A stretch of 64,000 bases of DNA from Cryptomeria japonica. Lineage: Eukaryota > Streptophyta > Pinopsida > Cupressales > Cupressaceae. Within the stretch, counting starts at the first letter, position 1, and each line of letters opens with the position of its first letter. A program made the position numbers and the translations under genes. Location: NCBI RefSeq assembly GCF_030272615.1, contig NC_081411.1, positions 159,134,471 to 159,198,470 of the forward strand. The letters run 5' to 3'. Shown in pieces: positions 25,819 through 36,805 of this stretch. The notes beneath the pieces are model-generated. The model was not told the DNA's origin and ran no database searches. It saw only the letters and a list, made by a program, of their open reading frames with translations.

Positions 25819-26778
25819 AATTGCATGGGTCAACTGAAGAATGCTTGTATATTTTGTCGGTTGATTAGAATGCATACAAAGAGGGATGTAGCTCAAATTT
25901 GGAGTTTTTTTGAAGCTAGGCATGGGAAGGGGGAGAATGATAGAGAAGGTGCATGTTTTAAGAGAGTTTTAGTTAAGGAGCAATTGAGGATTTGAGGTAC
26001 TAAATTCTCTAATAAGTGTTCTATTGTTGATTGGTGTGGTTAAACAATGTCATGGGGAGGGACAATTGATTCAATAGTGCACAAATTCTTTTGGTTGGTT
26101 GAAGAGGGAATAGTGGGGGATGGATTTTATTGTCAAATAATTAAATATTCTTCAAAGATGCATTCATTCCATAGCTCATATGCAAGTACATGGGCCATTT
26201 GGACATAAGATTTGGCTTGTTTTTGTCAAAGTTGTGTTCGGTGTGACTAGGATCAATGCGATTCAAGTGAGTGGGTGAATATGTGGGTTCCACACTATCT
26301 AAGTCCTTTATCTCAAACAATATCCATGTCAAATGATGAAATGGAAAGTTCAATTGAGTATGACCATCTTTTAGATCATCTACAACCAAGAGATGTTTTT
26401 ATAGTTGTTGTGCCACAGTGGAATGAAGAGAGGTTAGACTATTGGTTGGCACAATTTGTATATGGAAAGAATAAGCTAACATAGACAATGACAAATGATG
26501 ATGAGTTCATGTATCCTATAGGTTCATTTTTTGTTGCGGGAACTTGGTTGCAAACATACGTGATTAGAAAGAATGGCTTACCTGCACTTGAAGACTACGA
26601 GAGACACAAAACAATTCTCATGTATTTGCACCTTGTTATAACCACAAATGTCAAGTTGTTGTAGAATCATGCAAGACCAAAGACAAAATAACTATGGGAA
26701 ATTAGTAGTGTTTTTCAGGAAGTAATAATGGATACTCTTAAGCAAAGAGATGACAATTCAGGAACACATGAGTAGTAG
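25819..26778 (+). pseudogene. DDE-transposase-like gene, piece 3 (C-terminus)
   Basis: This resumes in frame after element B and one AATTG copy. It begins with CMGQLKNACIF, then FFEARHGKGENDREGACFKR, the HGKG-x-x-D-x-x-GA signature of the family, and KFSNKCSIVDWC. The C-terminal part (26275-26778) contains DVFIVVVPQWNEERLDYWLA and YPIGSFFVAGTW, which look like a small beta-rich C-terminal module. Stops at 26482-26484 and elsewhere make it non-functional. It ends at a TAG at about 26776-26778. Together with pieces 1 and 2 the coding length is about 3 kb with no sign of introns. Confidence 0.6.
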
Positions 26779-26843
26779 GTCTTTATTATCTCTTAATTTT
26801 TTATCATTTATTATCTTATCTCTTAATTTTTATCATTTATTAT

Positions 26844-27300
26844 CATGAATTTAATTTCAAATAATGATCATAAAACTTTTATGTTCATGTTGTCTATGTT
26901 TACATTAACAATTTTTAAAGAATGTAGGTCTTTTTTGACGAACATTACTATTTCTTCACCAATTTGATTCAACACTATGGGTACATCTGATGTAATTCAT
27001 AAGGAGGTATCTTTATGGTATGTAATCCTACCTATTCATTTATTGTCATGGATTCAATTTCAAATAATGATCATAAAACTTTTATGTTCATGTTGTTTAT
27101 GTTTAGATTAACAATTCTTAAAGAATGTAGGTCTTTTTGATGTAAAATACTATGGCATCACCATTTTGCTTCAACATTGTGGGTGAATTTGATGTAATTC
27201 ATAAGGAAGTATCTTCATGGTATATAATCTCACCTCTTCATTAATTATTATGCATTTCATTTCAAATAATGATCATACTATCATAGTACTATGTTGTTCA
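26844..27300. repeat. 203-bp tandem repeat, about 2.2 copies
   Basis: The landmark TTCAAATAATGATCAT recurs at 26856, 27059 and 27261 (periods 203 and 202). The first two units are full length and the third is truncated. The array starts right after the end of the DDE-like gene. Confidence 0.88.
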
Positions 27301-27374
27301 CGTTGCTTATGTTGGTCTTCATTTATATGTAGGCATTGCTCTACACAACCTTGGAGTATGACACGAGGATATAA

Positions 27375-27570
27375 GATGCATGTGGATTACAATGTTGTAT
27401 TTGTATATGAGTACATTGATGTAACTTTGTATTCATGATATATGCTATATTTGTATATTAATACATTGGTGTATTTGTATTGATGGTATTCAATGTATTT
27501 ATACATGAGTACATTGGTGTTGTATTGATGATATACAATGTCTTTGTACATGAGTACATGGGTAATCATA
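27375..27570. repeat. ~48-bp tandem repeat, 4 copies
   Basis: The landmark TTGTATATGAGTACATTG or a close variant recurs at about 27400, 27451, 27498 and 27543, with a period shrinking from 50 to 45 bp. Small frames on both strands are repeat translations. The stretch 27571-27990 shows nothing recognisable. Confidence 0.8.
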
Positions 27571-27993
27571 AGGACATATAGTTGTAATGTTGATTATGTG
27601 TCATAATGTATGCAAATCATGATTATTATAATGAAAAATATACATAGACTAACAAATCTTATGTGTATGACCCACTTACGTATCTTCATGGATGTCACGT
27701 GTAAGTGTAATGGTAAATATGTGTTTAGAATATATGCAAATAATGATGATCATGATCATTAGTTCTTTTCTAAATTCATTAGGGGATTTCCTAGGTTCAT
27801 TACAACTTAATATAGGCTTGTTAGTCTATATTTATCCTTCTCATCCTCATTATTATTTTGTTACTTAGCTGCCCTACATTCATTAGGGTTGTCCAAGGTT
27901 CACTAGTGTGCTAGTAGGGTATGATCATCTATGTTCAATTGAGTAGGGAGGCACAATAGGAGAATTCATAGTGTAAAAATGCTTTATTAGACA

Positions 27994-30165
27994 TGTTGGA
28001 ACCAATGGTTCATGCCCACAATAAACAAAATGAGAATTTGGCCCCGTTGCAACTTTTCATTGAATGTATTTGACAATTTTTGTGTCAACTAAAAAACTGT
28101 CACCTTAGGAAAATCATTTTGAATCTTAAAATTTTAAGATAGGATATTTTATATGTTCCTCACATCACTTTTTAGGTTCAAATAGATCATTTATAAGTCC
28201 CATGAATTTTGAGAAACAACCTGTCAAAGTTTGACAATTTTTCACATTTAGGGCGCTCCAAGGACGGTGCCACTACAATATGACCCTAAGTGTTTGACCA
28301 AATTGGAAGGAAAAAAATACCTAACCAAATGTTTTGGAACCAATGGTTCATTCCTACAACAAACAAAACAAGAATTTGGCCTTGTTGCAACTTTTCATTG
28401 AATACATCTGACGATTTTTGCGTCAACTAAAAAATCGCTACCCTAGGAAAATGACTCTGAATCTTGAAAATACAAGATAGGATATTATAGAAGGCCCTCA
28501 CATGACCTTGTAGATTCATACAAATCATTTACAAGTGCCATGGATTTTGAGAATCATCCTGTCAAAGTTTGACAATTTTTTCATACTTAGGGCACTCAAG
28601 GGACAATGTCGCTACAGTATGGCCCTTAGTGTTGGACTAACTTGGGAGGAAAAAAAGGAGCATGGATAGGGTAAAAGAACCTAACTTGACATGTTCAAAT
28701 CAATGGTTTGCGCCCACGATGAACAAAATGAGAAATTGGCTCTGTTGTAACTTTTCATTAAATGCATCTCATGATTTTTGTATCAACTAAAAAATTGTTA
28801 CCCTAGGAAAACCACTCTAAATCTTGAAAAACCTAGAGAGGCTATTGTATATGGCCCTCACATGACCTTGTAGGTTTAGACAGATAATTCACAAGTGCTA
28901 CGAATTTTGAGATACAACCTGTCAAAGTTTGACAATTTTTTGCACTTAGGATGCTCAAGGGACGGTGCCACTATAGTATAGACCTGAGTGTTCAACTAAC
29001 TTGGGAGAAAAAAGGGAGCATGGACAGGAAAACAATTCCTAACTAGATGTTTGGAACCAATAGTTTGCACCCACGATGAACAAAATGAGAATTTGGCTCC
29101 ATTGCAGCTATTCATTGAATGCATTTGACGATTTTTGTGTCAACTAAAAAATCATTGCCTTAGGAAAACTGCTCTGAATCTTGAAAATCCAAGATAAATT
29201 ATTATAGATGAACCTCACATGACCCTATAGGTTCAGATGGATCATTTTCTTGAGTGTCATGGATTCCAAGAAATAGCATGTCAAAGTTTGACAATTTTTT
29301 CCCACTTAGGGCACTCAAGTGACAACGTCACTACAATATGGCCCTAATCATTTGACCGACTTGGGAGGAAAAAAAAGAGTATGGCTAGGGTAGAAATTCC
29401 TAAATGGATGTTTTGGAACCAATGATTCATGCCCACTATGAATAGAATGAGAATTTGGATCTGTTGCAACTTTTCATTGAATGCATTTGATGATTTTTGC
29501 ATTAAGTGAAAAAATTGTTGCCCTAGGAAAACCGCTCTAAATATTAAAAATCTAAGATAGGCTATTCTAGATGACCCTCATATGACCTTTTAGGTTCAAA
29601 CAAATCATTCACAAGTGCCACTAATTTCAAGATATAGCCTGATAAATTTTGACAATTTTTCACACTTAGGGAACTCAAGGGACATCACCACTATAGTATG
29701 GCCCTAAGAATTCGATCGACTTGGGAGGAAAAAAAGGAGCATGGCTGGGGAAAAAACACCTAACCAAATATGTTGTAACCAATAATTTGCACCCATGATG
29801 AACAAAATGAGAATTTGGCCTCGTTGAAACTTTTCATTGAATGTATTTGACAATTTTTGCATCAACTAAAAAATCACTACCCTAGGAAAACCACTCTGAA
29901 TATTGAAAATTTGAGGCTATTGTAGAGGGCCCTCACTTGATCCTGTAGGTTCAAACAAATAATTCACAAGTGTCATGGATTCCAACATACAATCAATTAA
30001 ATTTTGATAATTTTTCACACTTAGGGAGCTCAAGGGATGACGTCGATACAATATGGCCCTAAGTATTTGACCGAGCAAGGAGGTAAAATAGGAGCATGGC
30101 AAGGGTAATAATGCCTAACCGGATGTGTTGGAACAAAAATTTCATGCTCATGATGAATTTTAAAA
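27994..30165. repeat. ~357-bp satellite, 6 full monomers plus a partial
   Basis: The monomer start TTGGAACCAATGGTT or a variant recurs at 27996, 28334, 28694, 29051, 29413, 29773 and 30128 (spacings 338, 360, 357, 362, 360, 355). Each monomer contains a near-invariant GTCAAAGTTTGACAATTTTT block with the palindrome GTCAAAGTTTGAC, and AGGAAAA followed by a CTCTGAATCTTGAAA-type block. Copies are clearly diverged from each other, so this is an old short array. Confidence 0.93.
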
Positions 30166-30999
30166 TTACTTCTATAACTAACATACGAAGTTGACATTTA
30201 AATTCCATTTTTAGGAGAGAGTTGTATAACAAAAAAGTGAAATGTTTTGTAGGGAAATCATACAAGAACCCTGCACATTGTTTCTCCCATTAGAAGAACA
30301 TGGCAATGGAGTCTGCTTCTTTCAAATAGGCTAAACCATTTCATATAATTGTTATGAAATCATATAATATTAGCAAACTATACTAGATCTAGTGAGACTA
30401 AATTCTTTGCCTTCTTTGGTTATAGACATTTTCAAAGTTTAAATTAGTAGTAGAATATTTAAAAAGAGGTCTTTAATGAAGAAATAAGTTTTCACTTTTC
30501 TCATTATTTTGAACTAATATTATAGTCATATAGGTATTTTCATGTGTGTGCATTGTAAAGTCTAAAAAGAATGCAGTAAATTAATGCAATCTAATGTCTT
30601 GTTGGATTAAGGAATTGATGATACAATGCATTATGAAGCACAATATGCCTACCTTAAGTGGGGGGTAGAGATATGTTGGACATAGTAATAATATAAAGGA
30701 AGGTGACATTTGTATCTTTGAGCAGCTGAATGATAATCAAAATAAGTTTATGTTCAGAGTTCATATATTCAAGTCTTAAATTTAACAAGAAAAATGTGGA
30801 AATGGACCTCTTGAATTGTCTCCCTACTAAGATAGCTTTAATGGTGGGGGATTGTTCCTAGATGTAGCAAGTGGATTATGAAAAAATTGTATTTCACTAT
30901 GGAAGATTCTTTGCTACTTTTTGTTTGTCATTACTAAGCATCCATGTTATATATGGTCACTAAATTTGGTGAAGTTGCCCAAGGTAACCAAATTTAACA
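30166..30999. other. Unassigned AT-rich sequence
   Basis: No convincing ORF, tandem repeat or RNA gene was seen. A purine-rich run, AGTGGGGGGTAGAGATA, directly before TGTTGGACATAG at about 30675 resembles a PPT/LTR-start junction, but no partner LTR was found. Confidence 0.5.
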
Positions 31000-31979
31000 G
31001 TTAAGATTTAGCCAAACAAATTATATCGAATCCCAAGATTATAAAAATATGATGTAGTCAAGGTAGGGAGATCCAATGAAGGACAACCCATCCTTGCAGC
31101 CTAACACAAACACCATGCAAGATATATCGGTAACCAGTAATACACCACCAGAAATAGTAGAAAGAACAACCGGTAACAACACATAATACATAACCGGTAA
31201 ACAATATGAATAATTCTTATTACAGTTTGAAGAATTACACGTCACATGATAGATCACAGTCCAGGATACAAACAATTCTTACAACATAATTGTCAGATCA
31301 TCCACATATCATATCGGTCTTCAGAAATAATTTGTCGGTTCTACCCTAGTCCAGACCTCAGCCTTCCGACCTCAGTCCACCAGAAAAGAATATCGTCAGA
31401 TGTACATATTCACTCGATCTATAAATTTTTTCTTTGATCTTCTCACTTATATCCTCTCAAATGATTCCCAAACTTCTATTTATATCATCAACAAATAATA
31501 ATAACATGATCAAGTCAACCCAAAGAATGACCGCTTCATGAAACATGTAATGGTAACATGTCAGCTCAAATCACTAAGAATAACTTAAAAAATGCATAAA
31601 ACAATGTGCGGTCCTCCGGGAACATCAGACATGACACAAGAAAAATAAACCAATGATCTATAAGTCATGAGAATCAACCGCAACCCAATTCAACTTCGCT
31701 CAACACTCTGCCAGAATAATCGATAAGAACATATCAACCAGGCCAATACCGAAATAGATAACTCACCAAAATAAAATCCAAATGCCATGAAACTCGACCA
31801 TGAAAAAGACCACAAAATCAAGGGAATAAATCCAAATCCACAACGCTAAACTCTAAAACATAAAGAAATGCCATGATCTCCAAGCAATTCCACTGCTAAC
31901 TACTCAATCGATAAAAACTAGATCGGTGCTCCTCAATCAAAATAACATGTTATTGTTCATTATTAATGTATGCTCAGAT
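31000..31979 (-). repeat. CCGGT-rich LTR-like remnant
   Basis: It contains several CCGGT, ATCGGT and AACCGGTAA motifs like those in the LTRs of elements A, C and F. On the minus strand there is a good TATA-box sequence, GATATAAATAG (31476-31486). No terminal repeats, PBS or TSD could be placed, so the borders are approximate. It is probably a decayed LTR of the Copia-like group. Confidence 0.4.
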
Positions 31980-33470
31980 TGTGGTACCTGCAATAGAGAC
32001 ACAAACACACCAATGGGACATTGCATTAGAGATTAAAATCAATCAAATACCTTAGTTAATAAAAAACTCTCAAAATCATCTCGTTGTCCTCTATCTCTAT
32101 GGATCTTCAAGATTTAAGGTGGCCCTCACTTGGAAGAGCACTTGATTTTTAAGTTGACAACATAAAGAATGAGATTTAAATGATATGAACTATGATCAAA
32201 ATGGATGCAACTAAGATCCTAGTGATGAGATGAAATACTATTGATATGATATGCAAGATGGAGTTGTATTTCCAAATTGAAAGATTAAGTGATGTATTTA
32301 AGCTAAGATGAAGATGAAAATGCTATGGAAATGATATGCAATTAAGATAAATGATTAGTCTAGCACATGATATAATATAAACATGATACAATTAGGATGG
32401 CCTAAATTCTTGAGAGAGGCACAATGAGAGCTCCTCGATAACTTGCAAAAACAACTATAATAAGGATGCATAAAGTGGGTTGATCCTACGATTGAAGAAA
32501 TGGGCTCTATTTATAGAGAAAATAGAGAAATGGATGGTTTAGATTAAGTAATCTCAACAAGGTCTAGGATTGATAGTTATTATTCCATGGGAGGAATTAA
32601 ATCCAATCCCAAGTTCACAAATATCACTTTGAGATGGCTTGAGAGAATGCTAAGTAAGCATTAGGGGTAACCTCAAGAGATGGAATCATTGGATAATACC
32701 ATTATCCAAGGGAGCATGTTATTGTCCAAGAGGTAAACTCTTGTGCAAAGTTGAGGGATGGCCAAAGGGACAACCATCATGGGCTAGGATGATGTCTTGT
32801 AAGAGGCATTAAATGCTATTTGAAGAATTTGAAGGTTAACTTGTTGAAAGTTAGATAACCATATAAGTTTGGAAGACTCAACAAGTTAACTTGTTGGAGA
32901 AGGTAAAGTCTTCAACACATTTAGAAGACTTTCTTTCAAGTTTCGTGAAGTAACTCCCCCAAATTTAGGGATGTGACATGATTAGAAGAATTACACTAAT
33001 TAATGAGGGGTTAGAGAGGTTCTAGAAGAATGTTAGCATGCTAATGAAAAATGTAGGAGAATGCAAGTGGAGGAAAATAGGCATTTTTAGATAAAATAAA
33101 AGATTTCTTTTAGCCAAAAGGGATGCAACTTGCAGTTGTAGGACTTTGCAAGTGGGGGGACTATTCACAAATAAATAATGATTTATTTAAATGCAAAGGT
33201 ATTTCTAATCAAATGTAAATTCAATTAAAGGGGAAAGAGGTTTTAATTGAATAAATCTTATTTATTCAATTAAATGGCTAAAGGGGATTAATTAAACCTT
33301 AGTTTAATTAATAGGTTAGGCTAGAAGAAATGGATTTTAATCAAGTGTTTAATTTGATTAATAGGCTTATAGGGATATTAATTAAACCTTAGTCTAATTA
33401 ATAGATGAATAAATGATGACTAAATGAATAAAATTGATTTAATTAGTTGTGCAAGTTCTAGGTGTCTACA
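31980..33470 (-). repeat. Gypsy-type 3' LTR (minus strand)
   Basis: On the minus strand it begins TGTAGACACCT directly after the purine tract CAAAGAGGGGCAAAA, the same PPT/LTR junction as element E (54652-54677). The first third shares the AATTAAAT/ATTTAATT-rich character of the E LTR. A plausible end is GGTACCACA at 31980, which would make it 1.49 kb; this end is a guess. The 5' LTR is not in the window, or has been separated by the insertion of element C. Confidence 0.6.
32504..32518 (-). promoter_or_regulatory. TATA box of the gypsy-type LTR
   Basis: CTATAAATAGAGC on the minus strand, about 960 bp into the LTR, fits the U3 promoter position. It is a sequence match only. Confidence 0.45.
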
Positions 33471-33486
33471 TTTTGCCCCTCTTTGA
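33471..33486 (-). other. Polypurine tract of the minus-strand gypsy-type element
   Basis: On the minus strand TCAAAGAGGGGCAAAA abuts the LTR start TGTAGACACC. It is nearly identical to the PPT of element E. Confidence 0.75.
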
Positions 33487-33792
33487 AGAGACATGTGACC
33501 ACATGTTGATTCAAAGAAAAACGCTCGATATGTGGCCAAAATTCTCGATATGATGTCATTGCTAATATTGTCAATTTGATGCCCCAAATATGAAGAATTG
33601 ATTTTATATGAGATTTGATGATAGAACTGATGTCGATATGGAATTGATATGGAGATTCAATATGGTAATGCCCCCTCGGGAGATCATTAGTGCACAAAAG
33701 GCATGAATGATCTCTCGAAATAAGAAGAATGTTAATTGAAATATAGAAGAGTGGATAGTTGATGGTATACATGGGTTTGATAAGATCAATCA

Positions 33793-34134
33793 GATTGATA
33801 AGAATGAGATCAAGTCTGGTTTTAGGAATGACACCTCCTGTATAAGACAAAGATGATCAAAACATCTAGTTTTAGGAACGATATATCATGTATAAGACCT
33901 AATCAAAACGTTTGGTTTCAGGAAAGATACATCCTATATAAGACATGATATAATGGTTTAGATGAAATGGATTGATATAATTGATAAGATTGAGATCAAG
34001 TCTAGTTTCAGGAATGATACCTCATGTATAAGACAAAGATGATCAAAACGTCTGGTTTCGGGAACAATATATCATGTATAAGACTTGATCAAAACATCTA
34101 GTTTTAGGAAAGATTCATCTTTTATAAGACATGA
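33793..34134. repeat. Higher-order tandem repeat, 186-bp unit x2
   Basis: The motif TCTGGTTTCAGGAA or a variant, each followed by CATGTATAAGAC, recurs at 33815, 33865, 33911, 34001, 34051 and 34097. Spacings of 50, 46, 90, 50 and 46 define two copies of a three-motif 186-bp unit. It lies in the 3' untranslated part of the minus-strand gypsy-type element. Confidence 0.88.
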
Positions 34135-34430
34135 TAGATGAGAGTTGGATGAATGATGAAGATATGAAAGCGAAGAAATATTTCATGATGATGTGATAGA
34201 TATGCATGTGATGGATGCAATGATGAATGTGACTAGATGATGATGATGATGATGATATGCAACTAAATGCATATATTAGTAATGATCTAAAAAATACACC
34301 TAGGCACTTAACAATGATATGAAACCTAATATGAAATGCACTCTTGTTCTTGATATTGTCACCTTTTCGATCAAATTAGATATGCTTCCTTTTTATCATC
34401 ATTGAGCCTTTGATATGTTGAAAGTTGATA

Positions 34431-34560
34431 CAAGTATCATGGTATAATTGAACCATGGTGACCTGAGTATAACTTACATGGGTTTTGATATTGCAAGATA
34501 ACACAAATGTCAAGGTATAATTGAACCACGATGACCTCAGTGTGGCTTGCATAAACAGAC
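34431..34560. repeat. ~73-bp tandem duplication
   Basis: GGTATAATTGAACCA followed by a GATGACCT-type block occurs near 34440 and again near 34513. The two copies differ at several positions. No gene is seen from 34135 to 35380. A CCTGGCAACAGGCGC block (minus strand, about 35185-35203) matches the 3' UTR of element E at 49867-49883. Confidence 0.7.
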
Positions 34561-35382
34561 AAGAGTTAACCTTTGTCCTATACAAGTTGGAAATGTCCTC
34601 AGTGATATGTCACCGGATCACGTCGTAGACCAAATTTGCATAGTAAAAAAGCTTCACTCACAACTAGAAAACAAAGAAAATATCATACTCCTTTCATGCT
34701 TCTCTCATTTAAAGAAATCCTTGAGTCGCTTGGGAGATATGATAAGAAAAAATTGAAAACAACCATAGATAAACATGCATGCCATCCTAGGTATTTTTGT
34801 CAGTTAAAACATCTTGTAAATGTCTCGTTGTTTAGTTTTGATCAGTTCATGTTTCTTTGTTTTACCATTGATTTTCGTGATCTTGTTTTTGTCTCGATGT
34901 GTTTGTTGTGATTTATCATTTGTTTGAAACCCAAAGGTGATTTTCCCCAAACAAGGTTAGGATTTTTCCCCCACTATAGATACTTCTTATGATATGAAAT
35001 ATGTACATTGACCACCAAGCCATGATAGGATATGATACGAATAACTATTTAGATAATCAAAGATAGTGACTACACTAAGTATGTCCAGGATCGATAAGCA
35101 TTACTGAAATTGTGAATTTATAGTGATGGCTCAGATGGGTGGAAATGATATGTACAAATAGATGGAGGAGTCTCTCTATCACAATTAGCGCCTGTTGCCA
35201 GGTTTTTGCCACTTATTTTTATTGCACCTTTTGATTTGTTTTTGATTTTTTTTTTTTTTGAGAGAGAGAGAGATGAAACATGTGCTGCCATCAATTGATA
35301 AAGATAAGACTAACTAGAGCACAATCCAGCAGTCATACTTATCTATGTCATTGTTTTGATTTTTTTGATGATTGATAAGAAT

Positions 35383-35600
35383 GTCTAGTTTCAAAGAGTG
35401 AGTACCTCGTATAAGAATGATCTGTCTAATTTTGAGTGTACCTATCCCTGTATAAGACATGTTGATGTTGATGTTGATAGATGGATTGATTAAAAAGACT
35501 CGATGATTGATAGAATGTCTGGTTTCAAAGAGTGAGTACCCCATATAAGACCAATCTGTCTAGTTTTGAATGTACCTACCCCTGTATAAGACATGTTGAT
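35383..35600. repeat. Higher-order tandem repeat, ~134-bp unit x2
   Basis: GTCTAGTTTCAAAGAGTGAGTACC and GTCTAATTTTGAGTGTACC-type blocks alternate at 35383, 35424, 35517 and 35558, each ending in TATAAGA(C). They share the GTCTRGTTT...TATAAGAC core with the 33793-34134 array, so both arrays descend from one motif. Confidence 0.8.
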
Positions 35601-36805
35601 GTTGATAGATTTATAGTGATGAATTTATTAACAAGACATGTGATCAGTTTGATTGCATACTTTGAGATTTTGCCTATTGTTGATTTCATGGATGGCCATG
35701 CGTTCATGCTTTGATTTTTAATTTTTAATTTTGATTTTTTTAAGTTTTAGTTTTTTTAAGACATTTATGATTTTTGGAGCTTTTTTTATTAGAAGAAAGA
35801 TGCATTTGGTTGCCCTAATGTATATCAAGACAAGGAATATTATGAATGGATGACTGAACCATTGAGGTCAAAATTGATAGGAGAAAGACAAAGGTATCTA
35901 TAAGGAGACACATCAAGAGATTTTTGAAATCAAGTTTTTTTCCTTAGTTTTGATCAAGACCAAGGATGGAAAATGGGATATGGATGGAGATAGGATATGG
36001 ATAAGAGAAACAAGATCATAGATAGTGATAGATGATGGAAGAAATGAATAGTTAGGATAGATGGTATGGATTAGCATGAAGCAAGATCGTAGATAGCATT
36101 GGATTAATTTAGATAGGATAATGGATGTTGGAGGAAGGATAATGGGAGATGTGGTGTGAAGAATAGAGTGGATGAAACTTTGAGACCAAGAGAAAAGAGG
36201 TGATATGAGAGACTTTCATAGTATTTAGCACAACCTGAATAAGTGTTCATGAACTTTTTCAAAGATAGAGACCCAAACCACACTTAGAACCTCCAAAAAA
36301 TTCAACTGAACATATCTAGCAACTAGGAAGTAGACTCAAAAGGGAAGAATAATTGGAAAATGGATCAAGGTACTTAGTCTTTGATTACCCATGTGTGTGC
36401 AATTGGGTTCATTCTAGCTCATATGATCATTGTAATATTTAGACTCCAACGTGGCTAGCTAGATGAGTTAACTTGACTTCAAAAGCATCCTGGATATAGC
36501 CTTGTTGCCAGCAAGCGTCCATAGCTCTGATGAGGTTATTGCTATAATATCACAAATATTTCTCCATTTCCAATCAGGCATCCATAACCCCGATGGAGTT
36601 ACTTGCATGTTCCCATAGCCAAGCATTTTGATATATATTTCTTTTCTTGATCATGCTTTTGATTTTTTGATATTGTCTTTTTCTTTTCTTATTTTGATTG
36701 CATTGGCTTGTAAGTAATGAAACTTACATGGTTCTAATAATTACAATGGCATTGAAGCAAGATTTAAATTTTTCACTAGCCATGTCTTCAACTAAGAGAT
36801 CACAA
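35601..36805. other. Unassigned interior of the minus-strand gypsy-type element
   Basis: No ORF or domain is recognised on either strand. The sequence ends abruptly at 36805, where the 5' LTR of element C begins, so the coding part of this gypsy-type element, if any survives, lies beyond the window or is lost. Confidence 0.4.

Noticed and set aside
30640-30700. PPT plus LTR start at AGTGGGGGGTAGAGATA/TGTTGG
   Set aside because: No second LTR, TSD or coding sequence could be linked to it.
33793-34134. CRISPR-like array because of regular spaced repeats
   Set aside because: The spacers are themselves similar between units, the context is a plant retrotransposon and no cas genes exist; it is a higher-order tandem repeat.
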